Below the pieces are notes generated by a model, which did not search any database, had not been told where the DNA came from, and worked only from the letters and a program-made list of their open reading frames with translations. Both the position numbers and the translations under genes were made by a program. A stretch of DNA of 64,000 bases from Microcosmobacter mediterraneus (GTDB lineage Bacteria > Bacteroidota > Bacteroidia > Flavobacteriales > Flavobacteriaceae): assembly GCF_031846265.1 (NCBI RefSeq), contig NZ_JAVRIA010000002.1, positions 579,067 through 643,066 of the forward strand, in the 5' to 3' direction. The number at the start of each line of letters is the position of its first letter. The stretch's first letter is position 1. Shown here in pieces: positions 17,922 through 26,740 of this stretch.

Positions 17922-18278
17922 ATGGCAAGAGATGAGAAATTAAAAGAGCGTTGGGAACAGGTAGTTGAAAAACTATCCAATCAATTTGCTGATGGTGATG
18001 TATTAGATTTAGATGCTATTATCTACTTAATTGGTGTACAAGAATTAGGACAGTTAGATAGAACATTTAAAAAAGATCATAAGTTAGATTTAATGCATAT
18101 TGCTATCTGTAAGCTTTTAACACCATATGGTTTTTATGAATTAAACTTTGTTGATGAAGATGGTTGGCCACATTATAAAGTTAAAGCACAATTACCACAT
18201 TTAAAGGCTGGCGAACAAAGTGTACTAATGAAGGAAGCCATAGTAAATTACTTTGTTGAAAACGAGTATATAGACTAA
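17922..18278 (+). CDS. conserved hypothetical protein upstream of pheS
   Basis: A 118-residue soluble protein that I recognise only as a Bacteroidota-type hypothetical. It has an amphipathic N-terminal helix (EKLKERWEQVVEKL), an IIYLIGVQELGQ segment and an aromatic C-terminal half (YGFYELNFVDEDGWPHYK). No signal peptide, membrane helix or metal motif is seen. It lies 37 bp before pheS on the same strand behind a good -7 element, so both are probably transcribed together. No function is proposed. Confidence 0.7.
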   Translation: MARDEKLKERWEQVVEKLSNQFADGDVLDLDAIIYLIGVQELGQLDRTFKKDHKLDLMHIAICKLLTPYGFYELNFVDEDGWPHYKVKAQLPHLKAGEQSVLMKEAIVNYFVENEYID

Positions 18279-18315
18279 TAATTATTAAATTTGCCATTCA
18301 TTTTTGAGCTAGAAT

Positions 18316-19335
18316 ATGATAGATAAGATTAAAGAACTTATTACTGAAGCAGAAGCATTTAAAGCACAATCTAAAGAAGAGGTTGAAGCATTTAGAATTA
18401 AGTATTTAGGAAAAAAAGGCCTTTTAAATGACTTTTTTGCTGAGTTTAAAAATGTTGCTAATGATCAGAAAAAAGAATTTGGTCAAGCTATTAATGCGCT
18501 TAAAACAACAGCTCAAAATAAAGTAAATACACTTAAGGAAGAGCTAGAGGGTGCACAAGAGGAACAAGGTGTATATGGTGATTTAACACGTCCTGGAGCA
18601 CCAACTGCTATTGGTTCTCGTCATCCTATTTCTATTGTTAAAAATCAAATAATCGATATCTTTTCCAGAATAGGCTTTAATGTTAGCGAAGGTCCAGAAA
18701 TAGAAGACGATTGGCATAACTTTACAGCCTTAAACTTACCAGAATATCATCCTGCACGTGATATGCAGGATACGTTTTTTATTCAAACAGATCCAGATAT
18801 ATTATTACGTACACACACAAGTTCTGTACAAGTGCGTTATATGGAAAACAATAAGCCACCAATACGTACAATTTCTCCTGGTCGCGTTTATAGAAATGAA
18901 GCGATTTCTGCTCGTTCTCATTGCTTTTTTCATCAAGTAGAAGGATTATATATTGATAAGGATGTAAGCTTTGCAGATCTTAAGCAAACATTACAATACT
19001 TCACTACAGAAATGTTTGGAAAGTCAAAAATTAGATTACGACCATCGTACTTTCCGTTTACAGAACCAAGTGCTGAGGTCGATGTGTATTGGGGACTTGA
19101 GACAGAAACCGATTATAAAATGACTAAAGGAACAGGTTGGTTAGAAATTATGGGTTGTGGCATGGTAGATCCTAATGTTCTAGAAAATTGTGGTATAGAT
19201 TCTTCAGAGTATTCTGGTTTTGCTTTTGGCATGGGAATAGATCGTATTGCCTTATTGCTTCATCAGATTAGTGATATTAGATTACTAAGTGAAAATGATG
19301 TGCGTTTTTTAAAACAGTTTAAATCTTCGTTTTAA
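18316..19335 (+). CDS. pheS: phenylalanine--tRNA ligase alpha subunit
   Basis: A 339-residue class II aminoacyl-tRNA synthetase subunit that activates phenylalanine within the alpha2-beta2 enzyme. An N-terminal coiled coil (about 1-90) contains the conserved IKYLGKKGLLN. The catalytic core follows, with SRHPIS, GPEIEDDWHNF, the motif 2 region (FFHQVEGLYID) and the motif 3 signature GFAFGMGIDRIALL near the C-terminus. Length and order match the family. The beta-subunit gene is not adjacent, which is common outside Proteobacteria. Confidence 0.96.
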   Translation: MIDKIKELITEAEAFKAQSKEEVEAFRIKYLGKKGLLNDFFAEFKNVANDQKKEFGQAINALKTTAQNKVNTLKEELEGAQEEQGVYGDLTRPGAPTAIGSRHPISIVKNQIIDIFSRIGFNVSEGPEIEDDWHNFTALNLPEYHPARDMQDTFFIQTDPDILLRTHTSSVQVRYMENNKPPIRTISPGRVYRNEAISARSHCFFHQVEGLYIDKDVSFADLKQTLQYFTTEMFGKSKIRLRPSYFPFTEPSAEVDVYWGLETETDYKMTKGTGWLEIMGCGMVDPNVLENCGIDSSEYSGFAFGMGIDRIALLLHQISDIRLLSENDVRFLKQFKSSF

Positions 19336-19338
19336 GTC

Positions 19339-19734
19339 TTGAAAAAAGACATATTAATACCAGAAGTTAACGATGTATATATTGCAGCAGTTAATGAGTT
19401 TAATGACACCTATAAAACTCATGATTGGAATGCCTATATTATTAACACCAAAGATGTAGATTTAGATATTGTTCTTATAATTGTAAGAGGTTATGATCAA
19501 TATAAAGAAACGTCTATAATGCGTCATAAATTAGAAAGGTTACCTGCAAAATCATATGCTAAGATTGAGTTTTTACAAGACGACTTACTTGCACTTAACA
19601 ACGAATTTAAAGTCTCTTTTTTTGAAGGCAATTCTATGTTTGATAAGACCTACTTGTTTAGAGAAAACACGATCAATAAAAAAGCATTACAGAATATCCC
19701 TTTAATGGGAGTAAAAGGGGTTTTGGTTAAATAA
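19339..19734 (+). CDS. hypothetical protein, TTG start
   Basis: A 131-residue soluble protein of unknown function, starting 3 bp after the pheS stop. No ATG occurs in frame before residue 80 or so, and the sequence after the TTG at 19339 (KKDILIPEVNDVYIAAV) reads as a natural N-terminus, so TTG is the likely start codon. It shows alternating strands and helices (DWNAYIINTKDVDLDIVLIIVRGYD), no signal peptide and no known motif. The tight spacing suggests translation coupled to pheS. Confidence 0.65.
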   Translation: MKKDILIPEVNDVYIAAVNEFNDTYKTHDWNAYIINTKDVDLDIVLIIVRGYDQYKETSIMRHKLERLPAKSYAKIEFLQDDLLALNNEFKVSFFEGNSMFDKTYLFRENTINKKALQNIPLMGVKGVLVK

Positions 19735-19752
19735 ACAAAAATCAGCCGTTTA

Positions 19753-20751
19753 TCAATCCAACTTATCTGTTAATTTCTTAAATACTTTTTTAGGATTTTT
19801 CCCGTCGTATAAAATAGCATACACCGCATTTATGATAGGTAATTGCGTTTTCTTCTCATTTTTTTCATTAAGTAAATGTGCACTTTTTGTAGCATAGTAA
19901 CCTTCAGCAACCATATTCATTTCCATTTGAGCGGACTTTACTGTGTAACCTTTACCTATCATATTACCAAACATTCTATTTCTAGAAAATACAGAATAAC
20001 CAGTTACCAGTAAATCTCCTAAATAAGCTGAGTTATTGATGTTACGTTTCATTTTATGCATTTTTTTAATGAAGCGCTTCATTTCTCGTATGGCATTACT
20101 CATTAATACACTCTGAAAATTATCACCATAACCCAAGCCGTGTGCAATACCAGCAGCAATAGCATAAATATTTTTGAGCATCACAGCGTATTCAGTACCA
20201 ATGATATCGTCACTTATTTTAGTTTTAATATATGAGCTAGATAATGCGTCAGCTATAGCTTGTGCTTTTTCTGGATCTGCACAAGAAATGGTGAGATAAG
20301 ATAAGCGTTCTAAGGCAACTTCTTCTGCATGACATGGTCCAGCAATAACACCTATATTTTCAAACGCAATATTATATACATCATGAAAATGTTCGCCAAC
20401 TAACAACCCTGTTTCTGGTATAATACCTTTTACAGCAGAAACCATTATTTTATTAGATATATCAATAGTTAATTTTTCTAATTCAGAATAAATAAAAGCC
20501 GAAGGAATCACAAAAATAAGAACATCAGCCCATTTGGCAATCTCATTAATATCGTTACTTAGTTTTAATTGTTCTAAATTAAATTCAACCGAACTCAAGT
20601 AACTGGGATTATGCTGTTCTTTTAATAAATGCTCTTTGGTATAAACGCTACGCATATACCAACCAATCTGAGATTTGTTTTCGCAAAGCATTTTTACAAT
20701 GGCAGTAGCCCAACTTCCAGATCCAAAAACAGCATATTTATACGAACTCAT
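19753..20751 (-). CDS. gpsA: NAD(P)-dependent glycerol-3-phosphate dehydrogenase
   Basis: A 332-residue cytoplasmic enzyme that reduces dihydroxyacetone phosphate to sn-glycerol 3-phosphate for phospholipid synthesis. The Rossmann motif GSGSWA is at residues 10-15. IAGPCHAEE near 137-144 and the catalytic Lys193 in GTEYAVMLKN are conserved, followed by AIAAGIAHGLGYGDN. Length is normal. The gene converges on the pheS group with 18 bp between the stops, and has its own -7 element upstream (20773-20780). Confidence 0.95.
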   Translation of the reverse strand: MSSYKYAVFGSGSWATAIVKMLCENKSQIGWYMRSVYTKEHLLKEQHNPSYLSSVEFNLEQLKLSNDINEIAKWADVLIFVIPSAFIYSELEKLTIDISNKIMVSAVKGIIPETGLLVGEHFHDVYNIAFENIGVIAGPCHAEEVALERLSYLTISCADPEKAQAIADALSSSYIKTKISDDIIGTEYAVMLKNIYAIAAGIAHGLGYGDNFQSVLMSNAIREMKRFIKKMHKMKRNINNSAYLGDLLVTGYSVFSRNRMFGNMIGKGYTVKSAQMEMNMVAEGYYATKSAHLLNEKNEKKTQLPIINAVYAILYDGKNPKKVFKKLTDKLD

Positions 20752-20772
20752 ATTTTAGAGGGTTTGTTCATT

Positions 20773-20780
20773 CAAAAATA
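20773..20780 (-). promoter_or_regulatory. -7 promoter element for gpsA
   Basis: Read on the minus strand this is TATTTTTG, a full TAnnTTTG match, 22 bp before the gpsA start codon. Confidence 0.45.
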
Positions 20781-20828
20781 CATAAAATATAAGTCATTTA
20801 ATGTGCTGATAAAGAGCTGATTAATTTT

Positions 20829-20844
20829 TTGGCACAGCTTTTGG
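20829..20844 (+). promoter_or_regulatory. sigma-54-like promoter
   Basis: TTGGCAC followed by TTGG, with the two GG pairs exactly 12 bp apart, matches the -24/-12 layout TGGCAC-N5-TTGC with one mismatch (G for C at -12). It lies 79 bp before the lipoprotein gene at 20923. No TAnnTTTG element is seen for that gene. Confidence 0.35.
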
Positions 20845-20922
20845 ATTAAGTATAATAACTCTATAAATGAAATCTATGAAACGATTAAATTTTAGACATC
20901 ATTAATCGAAAAACTAAGGCTT

Positions 20923-21870
20923 ATGAGAACTTTGAAATTACTTTTAGGATTTGCACTAACCGCAACATTATTGACCTCGTGCTACACAGAAGTTATTGTA
21001 GATGATATTAATCCAAATCAAGGGATTACTCTAAATCAACTCTTAGAATCTCATGATTTATGGTATGTAGATATTAACCAAACTACTGGTTTTGGCGAAA
21101 CACCTTTTTTACAAATTGCATTTACATTATCGTTTAGAAATGGTACGTTATATGCTAATAACAATTTAGTAGGTTTTGGTCTTCAGGGAAATGGTCTGGG
21201 AATACCAGTTGGCAATTATGATACTTACAATATGATTTTAGATGTAGATCATGTCATTGATGGTTATGAAACCTTTGATGTCTATCAGTTAGATGCCAAT
21301 ACTATAGAGCTGTACAATCCATATAACGACACATCGTATTTTTTACATGGTTATCAAACTCATAATTTTGATTACGATTTTATATTCTATGATAATATCC
21401 ATTATTTCTTACAGGAATATGAAGCTTGGGAGAAAACATATACTAGTGAAATGGGAGTTTTAAATGAGTTTGATAATGAAAACTACTTACAGTTTTTACC
21501 AGGAGGAAACGACTCAACTTTTAGAAGCTCGCAAGATGTACCTCCAATTAATATTAACAATATAATTTGGGATTTTACAGGAGTTTATGGCGTTGGAAAT
21601 GTCTCAAATAATATGTACTTAAAAACATTAACATTAGATTATGATTTCTTTGATAATGAAATCTTTCAACTCAGCGTTATTAATGATGTAACGATAGAGT
21701 TATATCATGCATCTTCTGGTACGATTTATGAATTTACAGGAAGAGGATATATTCAATATCTAAGAGAATCTAATACTGATGGTGAAGTAAAAGAATTTAA
21801 GGATAAACCTAAGAAGCGTAAACAAAAAACCGTTAAAAAGGATAATCCTAGAGAAAATAGTAGAGGCTAA
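20923..21870 (+). CDS. lipoprotein of unknown function
   Basis: A 315-residue lipoprotein with a signal sequence and lipobox ending at Cys20 (LLTSC). The mature part is rich in Asn, Asp and aromatic residues, with strands of the kind found in lipocalin-like or META-like beta domains (LWYVDINQTTG, IELYNPYNDTSYF, IELYHASSGTIYEF), possibly a two-fold repeat. The last 25 residues are strongly basic (KDKPKKRKQKTVKK), unusual for an exported lipoprotein. A sigma-54-like site precedes it and a hairpin terminator follows, so it is probably a single-gene unit. I do not recognise the family. Confidence 0.65.
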   Translation: MRTLKLLLGFALTATLLTSCYTEVIVDDINPNQGITLNQLLESHDLWYVDINQTTGFGETPFLQIAFTLSFRNGTLYANNNLVGFGLQGNGLGIPVGNYDTYNMILDVDHVIDGYETFDVYQLDANTIELYNPYNDTSYFLHGYQTHNFDYDFIFYDNIHYFLQEYEAWEKTYTSEMGVLNEFDNENYLQFLPGGNDSTFRSSQDVPPININNIIWDFTGVYGVGNVSNNMYLKTLTLDYDFFDNEIFQLSVINDVTIELYHASSGTIYEFTGRGYIQYLRESNTDGEVKEFKDKPKKRKQKTVKKDNPRENSRG

Positions 21871-21897
21871 ATTTTGGTTGGTTATTTAGTTTCAAAG

Positions 21898-21938
21898 AAC
21901 GCTCATTTAAACGAAAGTTTATTGTGAGCGTTTCTTCT
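21898..21938 (+). terminator. hairpin terminator after the lipoprotein gene
   Basis: AACGCTCA (21898-21905) pairs with TGAGCGTT (21925-21932), followed by a T-rich tail with two C interruptions. Confidence 0.6.
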
Positions 21939-22079
21939 TTAAAATAGTGACCTTGAGCCTTCTAATGTGTCTTATTTTATAGTAGAACTAATTCTTATTA
22001 CTATAATATTTTGTAATTATAATTAATTTTACTCAACTTTATACAGAAACAATTTCTAACTTAAAAACACATTAAAACT

Positions 22080-22574
22080 ATGAGTATATTTTCATTTATT
22101 AAACTTGCAGGTGAGTCTATCTTTGGAGGTAAAAACGAAGAGGAAGAGTTAGTCGCAAAAAAGGCTGCGGCAGAGGCTAATGAACTTGCTGAAGAAGCCG
22201 CTATGGCGAGACGCTTAGAAGAAACCATTAGAGATCTAAGCTTAGATGTAGAGGGATTAACAGTTTTTGTAGACGACGACAGAGTCTCTGTTTCTGGAGA
22301 AGCACATGACCAAGCAACAAAAGAGAAGGTGGTATTAGTTTTAGGAAATTCTACAGGAGTTGCCTCTGTAGAAGATAACATGACTGTTGAACACACTGAA
22401 CCTGAAGCGCAATTTCATACTGTGGTTAGTGGCGATTCGTTAAGTAAAATTGCAAAGCATTACTATGGTGATCCAATGAAGTATACACTTATTTTTGAAG
22501 CCAATCAGCCAATGCTTAAAGATCCAAATTTAATTTATCCAGGTCAGGTTTTACGTATACCAAGATTAGATTAA
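22080..22574 (+). CDS. lysM: BON and LysM domain protein (YgaU/Kbp-like)
   Basis: A 164-residue protein. An Ala/Glu-rich helix (20-48) leads into a BON domain (about 50-105, with LSLDVEGLTVFVDDDRVSVSG) and a C-terminal LysM domain (about 112-162, HTVVSGDSLSKIAKHYYGD ... IYPGQVLRIP). This order and length match E. coli YgaU (Kbp), a potassium-binding stress protein. There is no classical signal peptide, also as in YgaU. It is probably monocistronic, ending at a strong hairpin shared with the convergent DUF2480 gene. Confidence 0.88.
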   Translation: MSIFSFIKLAGESIFGGKNEEEELVAKKAAAEANELAEEAAMARRLEETIRDLSLDVEGLTVFVDDDRVSVSGEAHDQATKEKVVLVLGNSTGVASVEDNMTVEHTEPEAQFHTVVSGDSLSKIAKHYYGDPMKYTLIFEANQPMLKDPNLIYPGQVLRIPRLD

Positions 22575-22590
22575 CTTAATTTAATATCAT

Positions 22591-22620
22591 AAAAAAAGAG
22601 GCTAACAAGTCTCTTTTTTT
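22591..22620. terminator. bidirectional terminator
   Basis: A perfect 10-bp stem: a seven-A run plus GAG (22591-22600) against CTC plus a seven-T run (22611-22620), with a 10-base loop. The A and T runs make it work in both directions. The stop codon of the minus-strand DUF2480 gene overlaps its right arm. Confidence 0.8.
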
Positions 22621-23134
22621 ATGCCTTCTTTTTAAAAAGCGGAACAGCTGAGCAAGCCTCTCCATACATTATAGATTTCACAAAAGGTTTTAGTCTATTA
22701 GTAAGCATTAAGTAAGCACTTTTTGGAATCGGTTTATTAGAACAACCTTTAATAATCACAGGTGCATTTTTATATGCATCAATATCTAAATCTGCTATGA
22801 TACTTTGAAATATACGAGTTTCCAATGCTTCTAAGTCGCCAATAATGACAGATTTAGCAAAAGGCTCTAATTCTAAAGTTATTAGCATATAAGCCCAAAT
22901 AGGCACAATAGCATCAGATGAGCAGGTTAGAGCAATGTAAGCATCTTGGTATTGTAACCAATTGTGAGATGTTATTTGATTTCTAAAGTCCTTTTCACGT
23001 AGAACAAAACCTTCGTATAGCCAATCTTTTATGTCAAATAATATACGTGAACCAGAAGGATAAAAATCCTCTAAATCAATAACTCTAAGAGGGCTTTTAG
23101 CAACTCTATTTACGATTTGTTCAGCGTTACTCAT
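22619..23134 (-). CDS. DUF2480 family protein
   Basis: A 171-residue cytoplasmic protein of the Bacteroidota family DUF2480, recognised from NRVAKSPLRVIDLEDFYPSG at the N-terminus, LYEGFVLREKDFR, and the IIKGCSNKPIPKSAYLMLT segment with a conserved Cys. Elsewhere the family often neighbours iron-sulfur assembly genes, but its role is not known and no such genes are present here. It is the third gene of a minus-strand group with the flavin reductase and DUF3127 genes, starting 11 bp after the DUF3127 stop. Confidence 0.8.
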   Translation of the reverse strand: MSNAEQIVNRVAKSPLRVIDLEDFYPSGSRILFDIKDWLYEGFVLREKDFRNQITSHNWLQYQDAYIALTCSSDAIVPIWAYMLITLELEPFAKSVIIGDLEALETRIFQSIIADLDIDAYKNAPVIIKGCSNKPIPKSAYLMLTNRLKPFVKSIMYGEACSAVPLFKKKA

Positions 23135-23145
23135 ATTTATTTTTG

Positions 23146-23523
23146 CTAAAACGGTAAATCGTCGTGCTCTTCTTCATTAAGATTAGAAACAGGTTCAAAG
23201 GCTTCAGCAGGAGGTACTGGTGGCATGCCTTCTGGTTGTGCTTCGGATTGTAAATTTTCAATACGCCAACCTTGTATAGAGTTAAAGTATTTTGTTTCAC
23301 CTTGTGGATTAACCCATTCTCTACCTCTAAGGTTAATACTTATTTTTACATTTTGACCAACTTGGTAGTTGTTTAATAAATCAGTTTTATCTTGTACAAA
23401 CTCTACCATAATGTGTTGAGGATATTGCTCCTCTGTTGTTATTACAATTTCACGTTTTCTAAACCCATTGCTTCCAAAGGTTTGAGTTTCACCAATCACT
23501 TTTACTTTTCCTTGTATTTCCAT
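23146..23523 (-). CDS. DUF3127 domain protein
   Basis: A 125-residue protein starting MEIQGKVKVIGE. It matches the DUF3127 family, small beta-barrel proteins resembling single-stranded DNA-binding (OB-fold) proteins: REIVITTEEQYPQHIMVEF, GQNVKISINLRGREW, then an acidic tail ending DDLPF. That tail is reminiscent of the C-terminal tip of SSB proteins, so a DNA-repair or replication role is possible but unproven. The start at the ATG at 23523 removes 15 atypical residues of the longer frame. Confidence 0.8.
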   Translation of the reverse strand: MEIQGKVKVIGETQTFGSNGFRKREIVITTEEQYPQHIMVEFVQDKTDLLNNYQVGQNVKISINLRGREWVNPQGETKYFNSIQGWRIENLQSEAQPEGMPPVPPAEAFEPVSNLNEEEHDDLPF

Positions 23524-23546
23524 TGTTATGTATTTATTCTTAATAG

Positions 23547-24416
23547 TTAGCTTAATAATAATTTCCAAGCACTTTCAACATCACCATAACTGAGATAGTT
23601 TCTGGCAATTTTATGTTTTTCTCTATGAGATGCTGTTTTAATATCAGGATAACGTTCACTGACATCTTTTATAAATTCTTCTATGTCTTTTTTAGATGGG
23701 AGCTTTTCAACATTGCCAAGCATTCCTAAGTTGTTACCAGTTAAAATCATGCTATTTCTAACATGTTTAGGCATATTGTCTACACCAATACCTAGAGTTC
23801 TAAGTGGTTTTGGGATTTCAAAAAAACCAGCTTTTGCTCTACTGTAATAACTTCCGCCAGCTCTCGCTACTAAGTCTAATTCTTCTTGGTCTATGATACC
23901 ATCACTGTTTAAAACATCTTCACTGATATGAAGTTTCACCACTTCACAAATCACTAAATTTCCTGCGCCACCCTCAGTTCCTAATGAAATAATATTATTT
24001 ACTTTACACTCTAACTGAATAGGAGATTCTGCTACTCTAAAAGGTTTTACGATATCAGATTTTAGCATAGTAAGTCCAGCTTTGTCAAACTCATTAACAC
24101 CTTCTCCGTATTCTGTACTACTTAAAGACATTTGGTGTACAATATCATAATTTACAACATTGATAACCACTTCTTTTGTCTGTTCAGCATTTACTAATGT
24201 ATGTTTGGTTGTATTATCTCTTACACGTCTGGCAGGCGAAAAAATTAAAACAGGAGGTTTAGCACTAAAAACATTAAAGAAACTAAAAGGCGATAAGTTA
24301 GGGTTACCTTTGGCATCTATTGTACTGGCAAAGGCAATAGGTCTTGGCGCAACAGAACTCAGTAAATAACCATGAAGTTTACCTGTAGATAGGTCTTTTG
24401 GATCTAGTGATACCAT
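23547..24416 (-). CDS. flavin reductase family protein
   Basis: A 289-residue FMN-binding protein of the flavin-reductase-like split-barrel family. It shows the typical SSVAPRPIAFAST near residues 20-33, NLSPFSFFNVFSAKPPVLIFSP, and a conserved RDNTTKHTL segment. Such proteins bind FMN and use NAD(P)H, or act as diflavin-type hydroxylase partners; the substrate is unknown. About 80 C-terminal residues beyond the barrel are helical. The promoter is probably at 24436-24443, and DUF3127 and DUF2480 follow in the same direction. Confidence 0.85.
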   Translation of the reverse strand: MVSLDPKDLSTGKLHGYLLSSVAPRPIAFASTIDAKGNPNLSPFSFFNVFSAKPPVLIFSPARRVRDNTTKHTLVNAEQTKEVVINVVNYDIVHQMSLSSTEYGEGVNEFDKAGLTMLKSDIVKPFRVAESPIQLECKVNNIISLGTEGGAGNLVICEVVKLHISEDVLNSDGIIDQEELDLVARAGGSYYSRAKAGFFEIPKPLRTLGIGVDNMPKHVRNSMILTGNNLGMLGNVEKLPSKKDIEEFIKDVSERYPDIKTASHREKHKIARNYLSYGDVESAWKLLLS

Positions 24417-24435
24417 CTAAAATTTTATTTATGTA

Positions 24436-24443
24436 CAAAGGTA
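24436..24443 (-). promoter_or_regulatory. -7 promoter element for the flavin reductase group
   Basis: Minus-strand TACCTTTG, a full TAnnTTTG match, 20 bp before the start codon. No clear -33 element. Confidence 0.45.
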
Positions 24444-24598
24444 TTGTTTAGTGTCTAAAGTTAAAAGTTTTAAACGTCTAAAGTTATAAGTGATCTTGTG
24501 GTTAATGTTTTAATATATAGCTAATTAGTAAGCACTCCATGTAATGTGCAATAAAATTATAAGAATAGCATTATATTTAGGATTGAAAACTATGGTTA

Positions 24599-25756
24599 AT
24601 GACACTTTCTCTTAACAGAAATGCAACAAGATGGCTTATTATTATAGCCTCATTTATTATTATTTCATTGATTCTTTGGAATACGTACTCATTTTTTCAA
24701 AAATTTAAAGCTGAGGAACGTCTTAAAGTTCAGAATTGGTCTTTTGCTCATAAAGAAATTAATAATGTCACTGACCTCAATGCTGATATTGGAGAATTAC
24801 CTTTAGAGATAATCTCTAATAATACTACCACACCAATGATAGTATTAAATGATGATGGGAGTTATGGTATAAATAACATTGATGATGAAATCGCTAAAGA
24901 TTCCATGGAAATTAAGCGATTAATTTCAAAATATGAAAGCGAAAATCAACCCATTGAAATCTCATATAAAGGTAAGGTAAAGAGTACAATTTACTATGGA
25001 AACTCACCACTATTAAATAAACTTAAATACTATCCTTTAGCCTTAATACTTATCATTTTATTGTTTGCAGGTGTGGTCTATTTCTTTTACAGAAGCTCAA
25101 AAAATGCAGAACAGAATAAACTCTGGACTGGCATGGCCAAAGAGACCGCTCATCAAATAGGGACACCTTTATCATCCTTAGTTGGTTGGGCTGAAATTTT
25201 GAAATCAGAGCATGTAAATAGCGACTACATACAAGAAATTGAAAAGGATATTTCAAGGCTACAGATGATTACAGATCGTTTTAGTAAAATAGGATCTATA
25301 CCTAAGTTAGAGACCTTAGATATTGTAGCTGAAACAAAAGAGACCTATGATTATTTAAAATCTAGATCCTCAAAACTTATAGAATTTGAATTGATACTGC
25401 CAAATGACCACATTCAGGTTAATTTGAATAAGCAACTCTATAGCTGGACTATTGAGAATTTAGTTAAAAATGCCATTGATGCTATGAAGGGGAAAGGTAA
25501 GCTAAAGTTAGAGATGTTGGATACAGAGAAGTTTGTAAAAATTAATGTTACAGATAATGGTAAAGGTATTTCTAAGAGTCAGTTCTCTAAAATTTTTGAG
25601 CCTGGCTTTACCAGTAAAAAAAGAGGTTGGGGACTTGGATTATCATTAGCAAAACGGATCATTGAAGATTACCATAATGGACGTATTAAAGTGCTACAAT
25701 CAGAGATAGGAAAAGGTACAACAATGCAGATTTCTTTAAAGAAAGTTGATTTATAA
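24599..25756 (+). CDS. orphan sensor histidine kinase
   Basis: A 385-residue membrane kinase. Two helices (12-28 and 146-164) enclose a periplasmic sensor of about 115 residues without a recognised fold. The phosphoacceptor is His185 in KETAHQIGTPLSSL, a variant of the H box. The ATPase domain has the N box at Asn291, DNGKGIS at 319-325 and GWGLGLS at 343-349. No response-regulator gene lies nearby, so its partner is elsewhere. The stop overlaps the end of the convergent HIT gene by 6 bp. Confidence 0.88.
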   Translation: MTLSLNRNATRWLIIIASFIIISLILWNTYSFFQKFKAEERLKVQNWSFAHKEINNVTDLNADIGELPLEIISNNTTTPMIVLNDDGSYGINNIDDEIAKDSMEIKRLISKYESENQPIEISYKGKVKSTIYYGNSPLLNKLKYYPLALILIILLFAGVVYFFYRSSKNAEQNKLWTGMAKETAHQIGTPLSSLVGWAEILKSEHVNSDYIQEIEKDISRLQMITDRFSKIGSIPKLETLDIVAETKETYDYLKSRSSKLIEFELILPNDHIQVNLNKQLYSWTIENLVKNAIDAMKGKGKLKLEMLDTEKFVKINVTDNGKGISKSQFSKIFEPGFTSKKRGWGLGLSLAKRIIEDYHNGRIKVLQSEIGKGTTMQISLKKVDL

Positions 25757-26140
25757 ATTAGAACTTATTGCTTTAGCAGTAGCTTCAAAATCTTTGGAAG
25801 AAAGTAATTGTTTAGATGTAAATCTTGCATCTTCCATGGAGTTTAGTGGAATAAGATGCACGTGTACATGAGGGACTTCTAAACCGATAACAGTCATGCC
25901 AACCCGTTTACATGGTATTGACTTTTCTATGGCAATCCCTACTTTTCTTGAGAAAAGCATTAAGCCTTTATAAGACTCTTCATCTAAATCTAATAGTTTA
26001 TTAACTTCCTTTTTAGGAATGCAAAGTGTATGCCCAATGGCATTTGGATTAATATCCAAAAAGGCGAGGAAGTCATCTGTTTCTGCTACTTTGTAGCAAG
26101 GAATTTCACCATTAATAATTTTGGTAAAAATAGATGGCAT
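25751..26140 (-). CDS. HIT family protein (histidine triad)
   Basis: A 129-residue cytoplasmic nucleotide-binding hydrolase. The histidine triad HVHVHLIP is at residues 91-98, preceded by FLDINPNAIGHTLCIPKK, typical of the Hint/HinT branch, which hydrolyses purine nucleoside phosphoramidates or adenylates. It lies downstream of greA on the same strand but behind a strong terminator, so expression may be mostly independent. Its exact substrate cannot be deduced. Confidence 0.93.
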   Translation of the reverse strand: MPSIFTKIINGEIPCYKVAETDDFLAFLDINPNAIGHTLCIPKKEVNKLLDLDEESYKGLMLFSRKVGIAIEKSIPCKRVGMTVIGLEVPHVHVHLIPLNSMEDARFTSKQLLSSKDFEATAKAISSNL

Positions 26141-26170
26141 TGGTTATCTATTAGGTTTCTATAAAAGTAA

Positions 26171-26200
26171 AAAAGATTCCTAGAGTATAGGAATCTTTTT
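26171..26200 (-). terminator. intrinsic terminator after greA
   Basis: AAAAGATTCCT (26171-26181) pairs perfectly with AGGAATCTTTT (26190-26200), with an 8-base loop. On the minus strand the stem is followed by T-rich sequence. Confidence 0.85.
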
Positions 26201-26221
26201 AGAATAATTTATAGGTTTATG

Positions 26222-26695
26222 TTATCTAGTAATCTCTAGAATATCAAATTTCATAACACCACTTGGCACTTGTATTTCGGCAACATCACCAACAGACTTT
26301 CCTAAAAGACCCTTACCTATTGGAGAATTTACAGAAATTTTACCACTAGCTAAATCGGCTTCGCCATCTGCAACCAAGGTATAGGTCATTTCCATGCCAT
26401 TAGTCTGATTTTTTATCTTCACTTTAGATAAAGCTAAAGCTTTAGACGTATCTAATTGAGATTCGTCTAATAGTCTTGCACCAGCTAAAGCTTCTTCTAA
26501 TTTAGCAATACGCATTTCTAACATCCCTTGGGCTTCTTTAGCAGCATCGTATTCTGCGTTTTCACTTAAATCACCTTTATCTCTTGCTTCTGCAATAGCT
26601 TTTGAGGCTTTAACACGTTCAACATCTTTAAGTTGACTTAATTCTTCTCTGAGTTTTTTTAAACCTTCTTCGGTATAATAAGATACCTTACTCAT
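26222..26695 (-). CDS. greA: transcription elongation factor GreA
   Basis: A 157-residue factor that stimulates transcript cleavage by paused RNA polymerase. The N-terminal coiled coil (1-75) carries the family signature EARDKGDLSENAEYDAAKE, whose acidic tip residues act at the polymerase active site. The C-terminal FKBP-like domain includes SVNSPIGKGLLGKSVGD. Length is normal. Upstream, a -7 element is followed by a hairpin with a T run (26741-26760), which suggests early termination or 5'-end stabilisation. Confidence 0.97.
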   Translation of the reverse strand: MSKVSYYTEEGLKKLREELSQLKDVERVKASKAIAEARDKGDLSENAEYDAAKEAQGMLEMRIAKLEEALAGARLLDESQLDTSKALALSKVKIKNQTNGMEMTYTLVADGEADLASGKISVNSPIGKGLLGKSVGDVAEIQVPSGVMKFDILEITR

Positions 26696-26740
26696 AACTT
26701 TTTCGTTTTAATAATAGAGCGTTTATATATAAACACAAAA

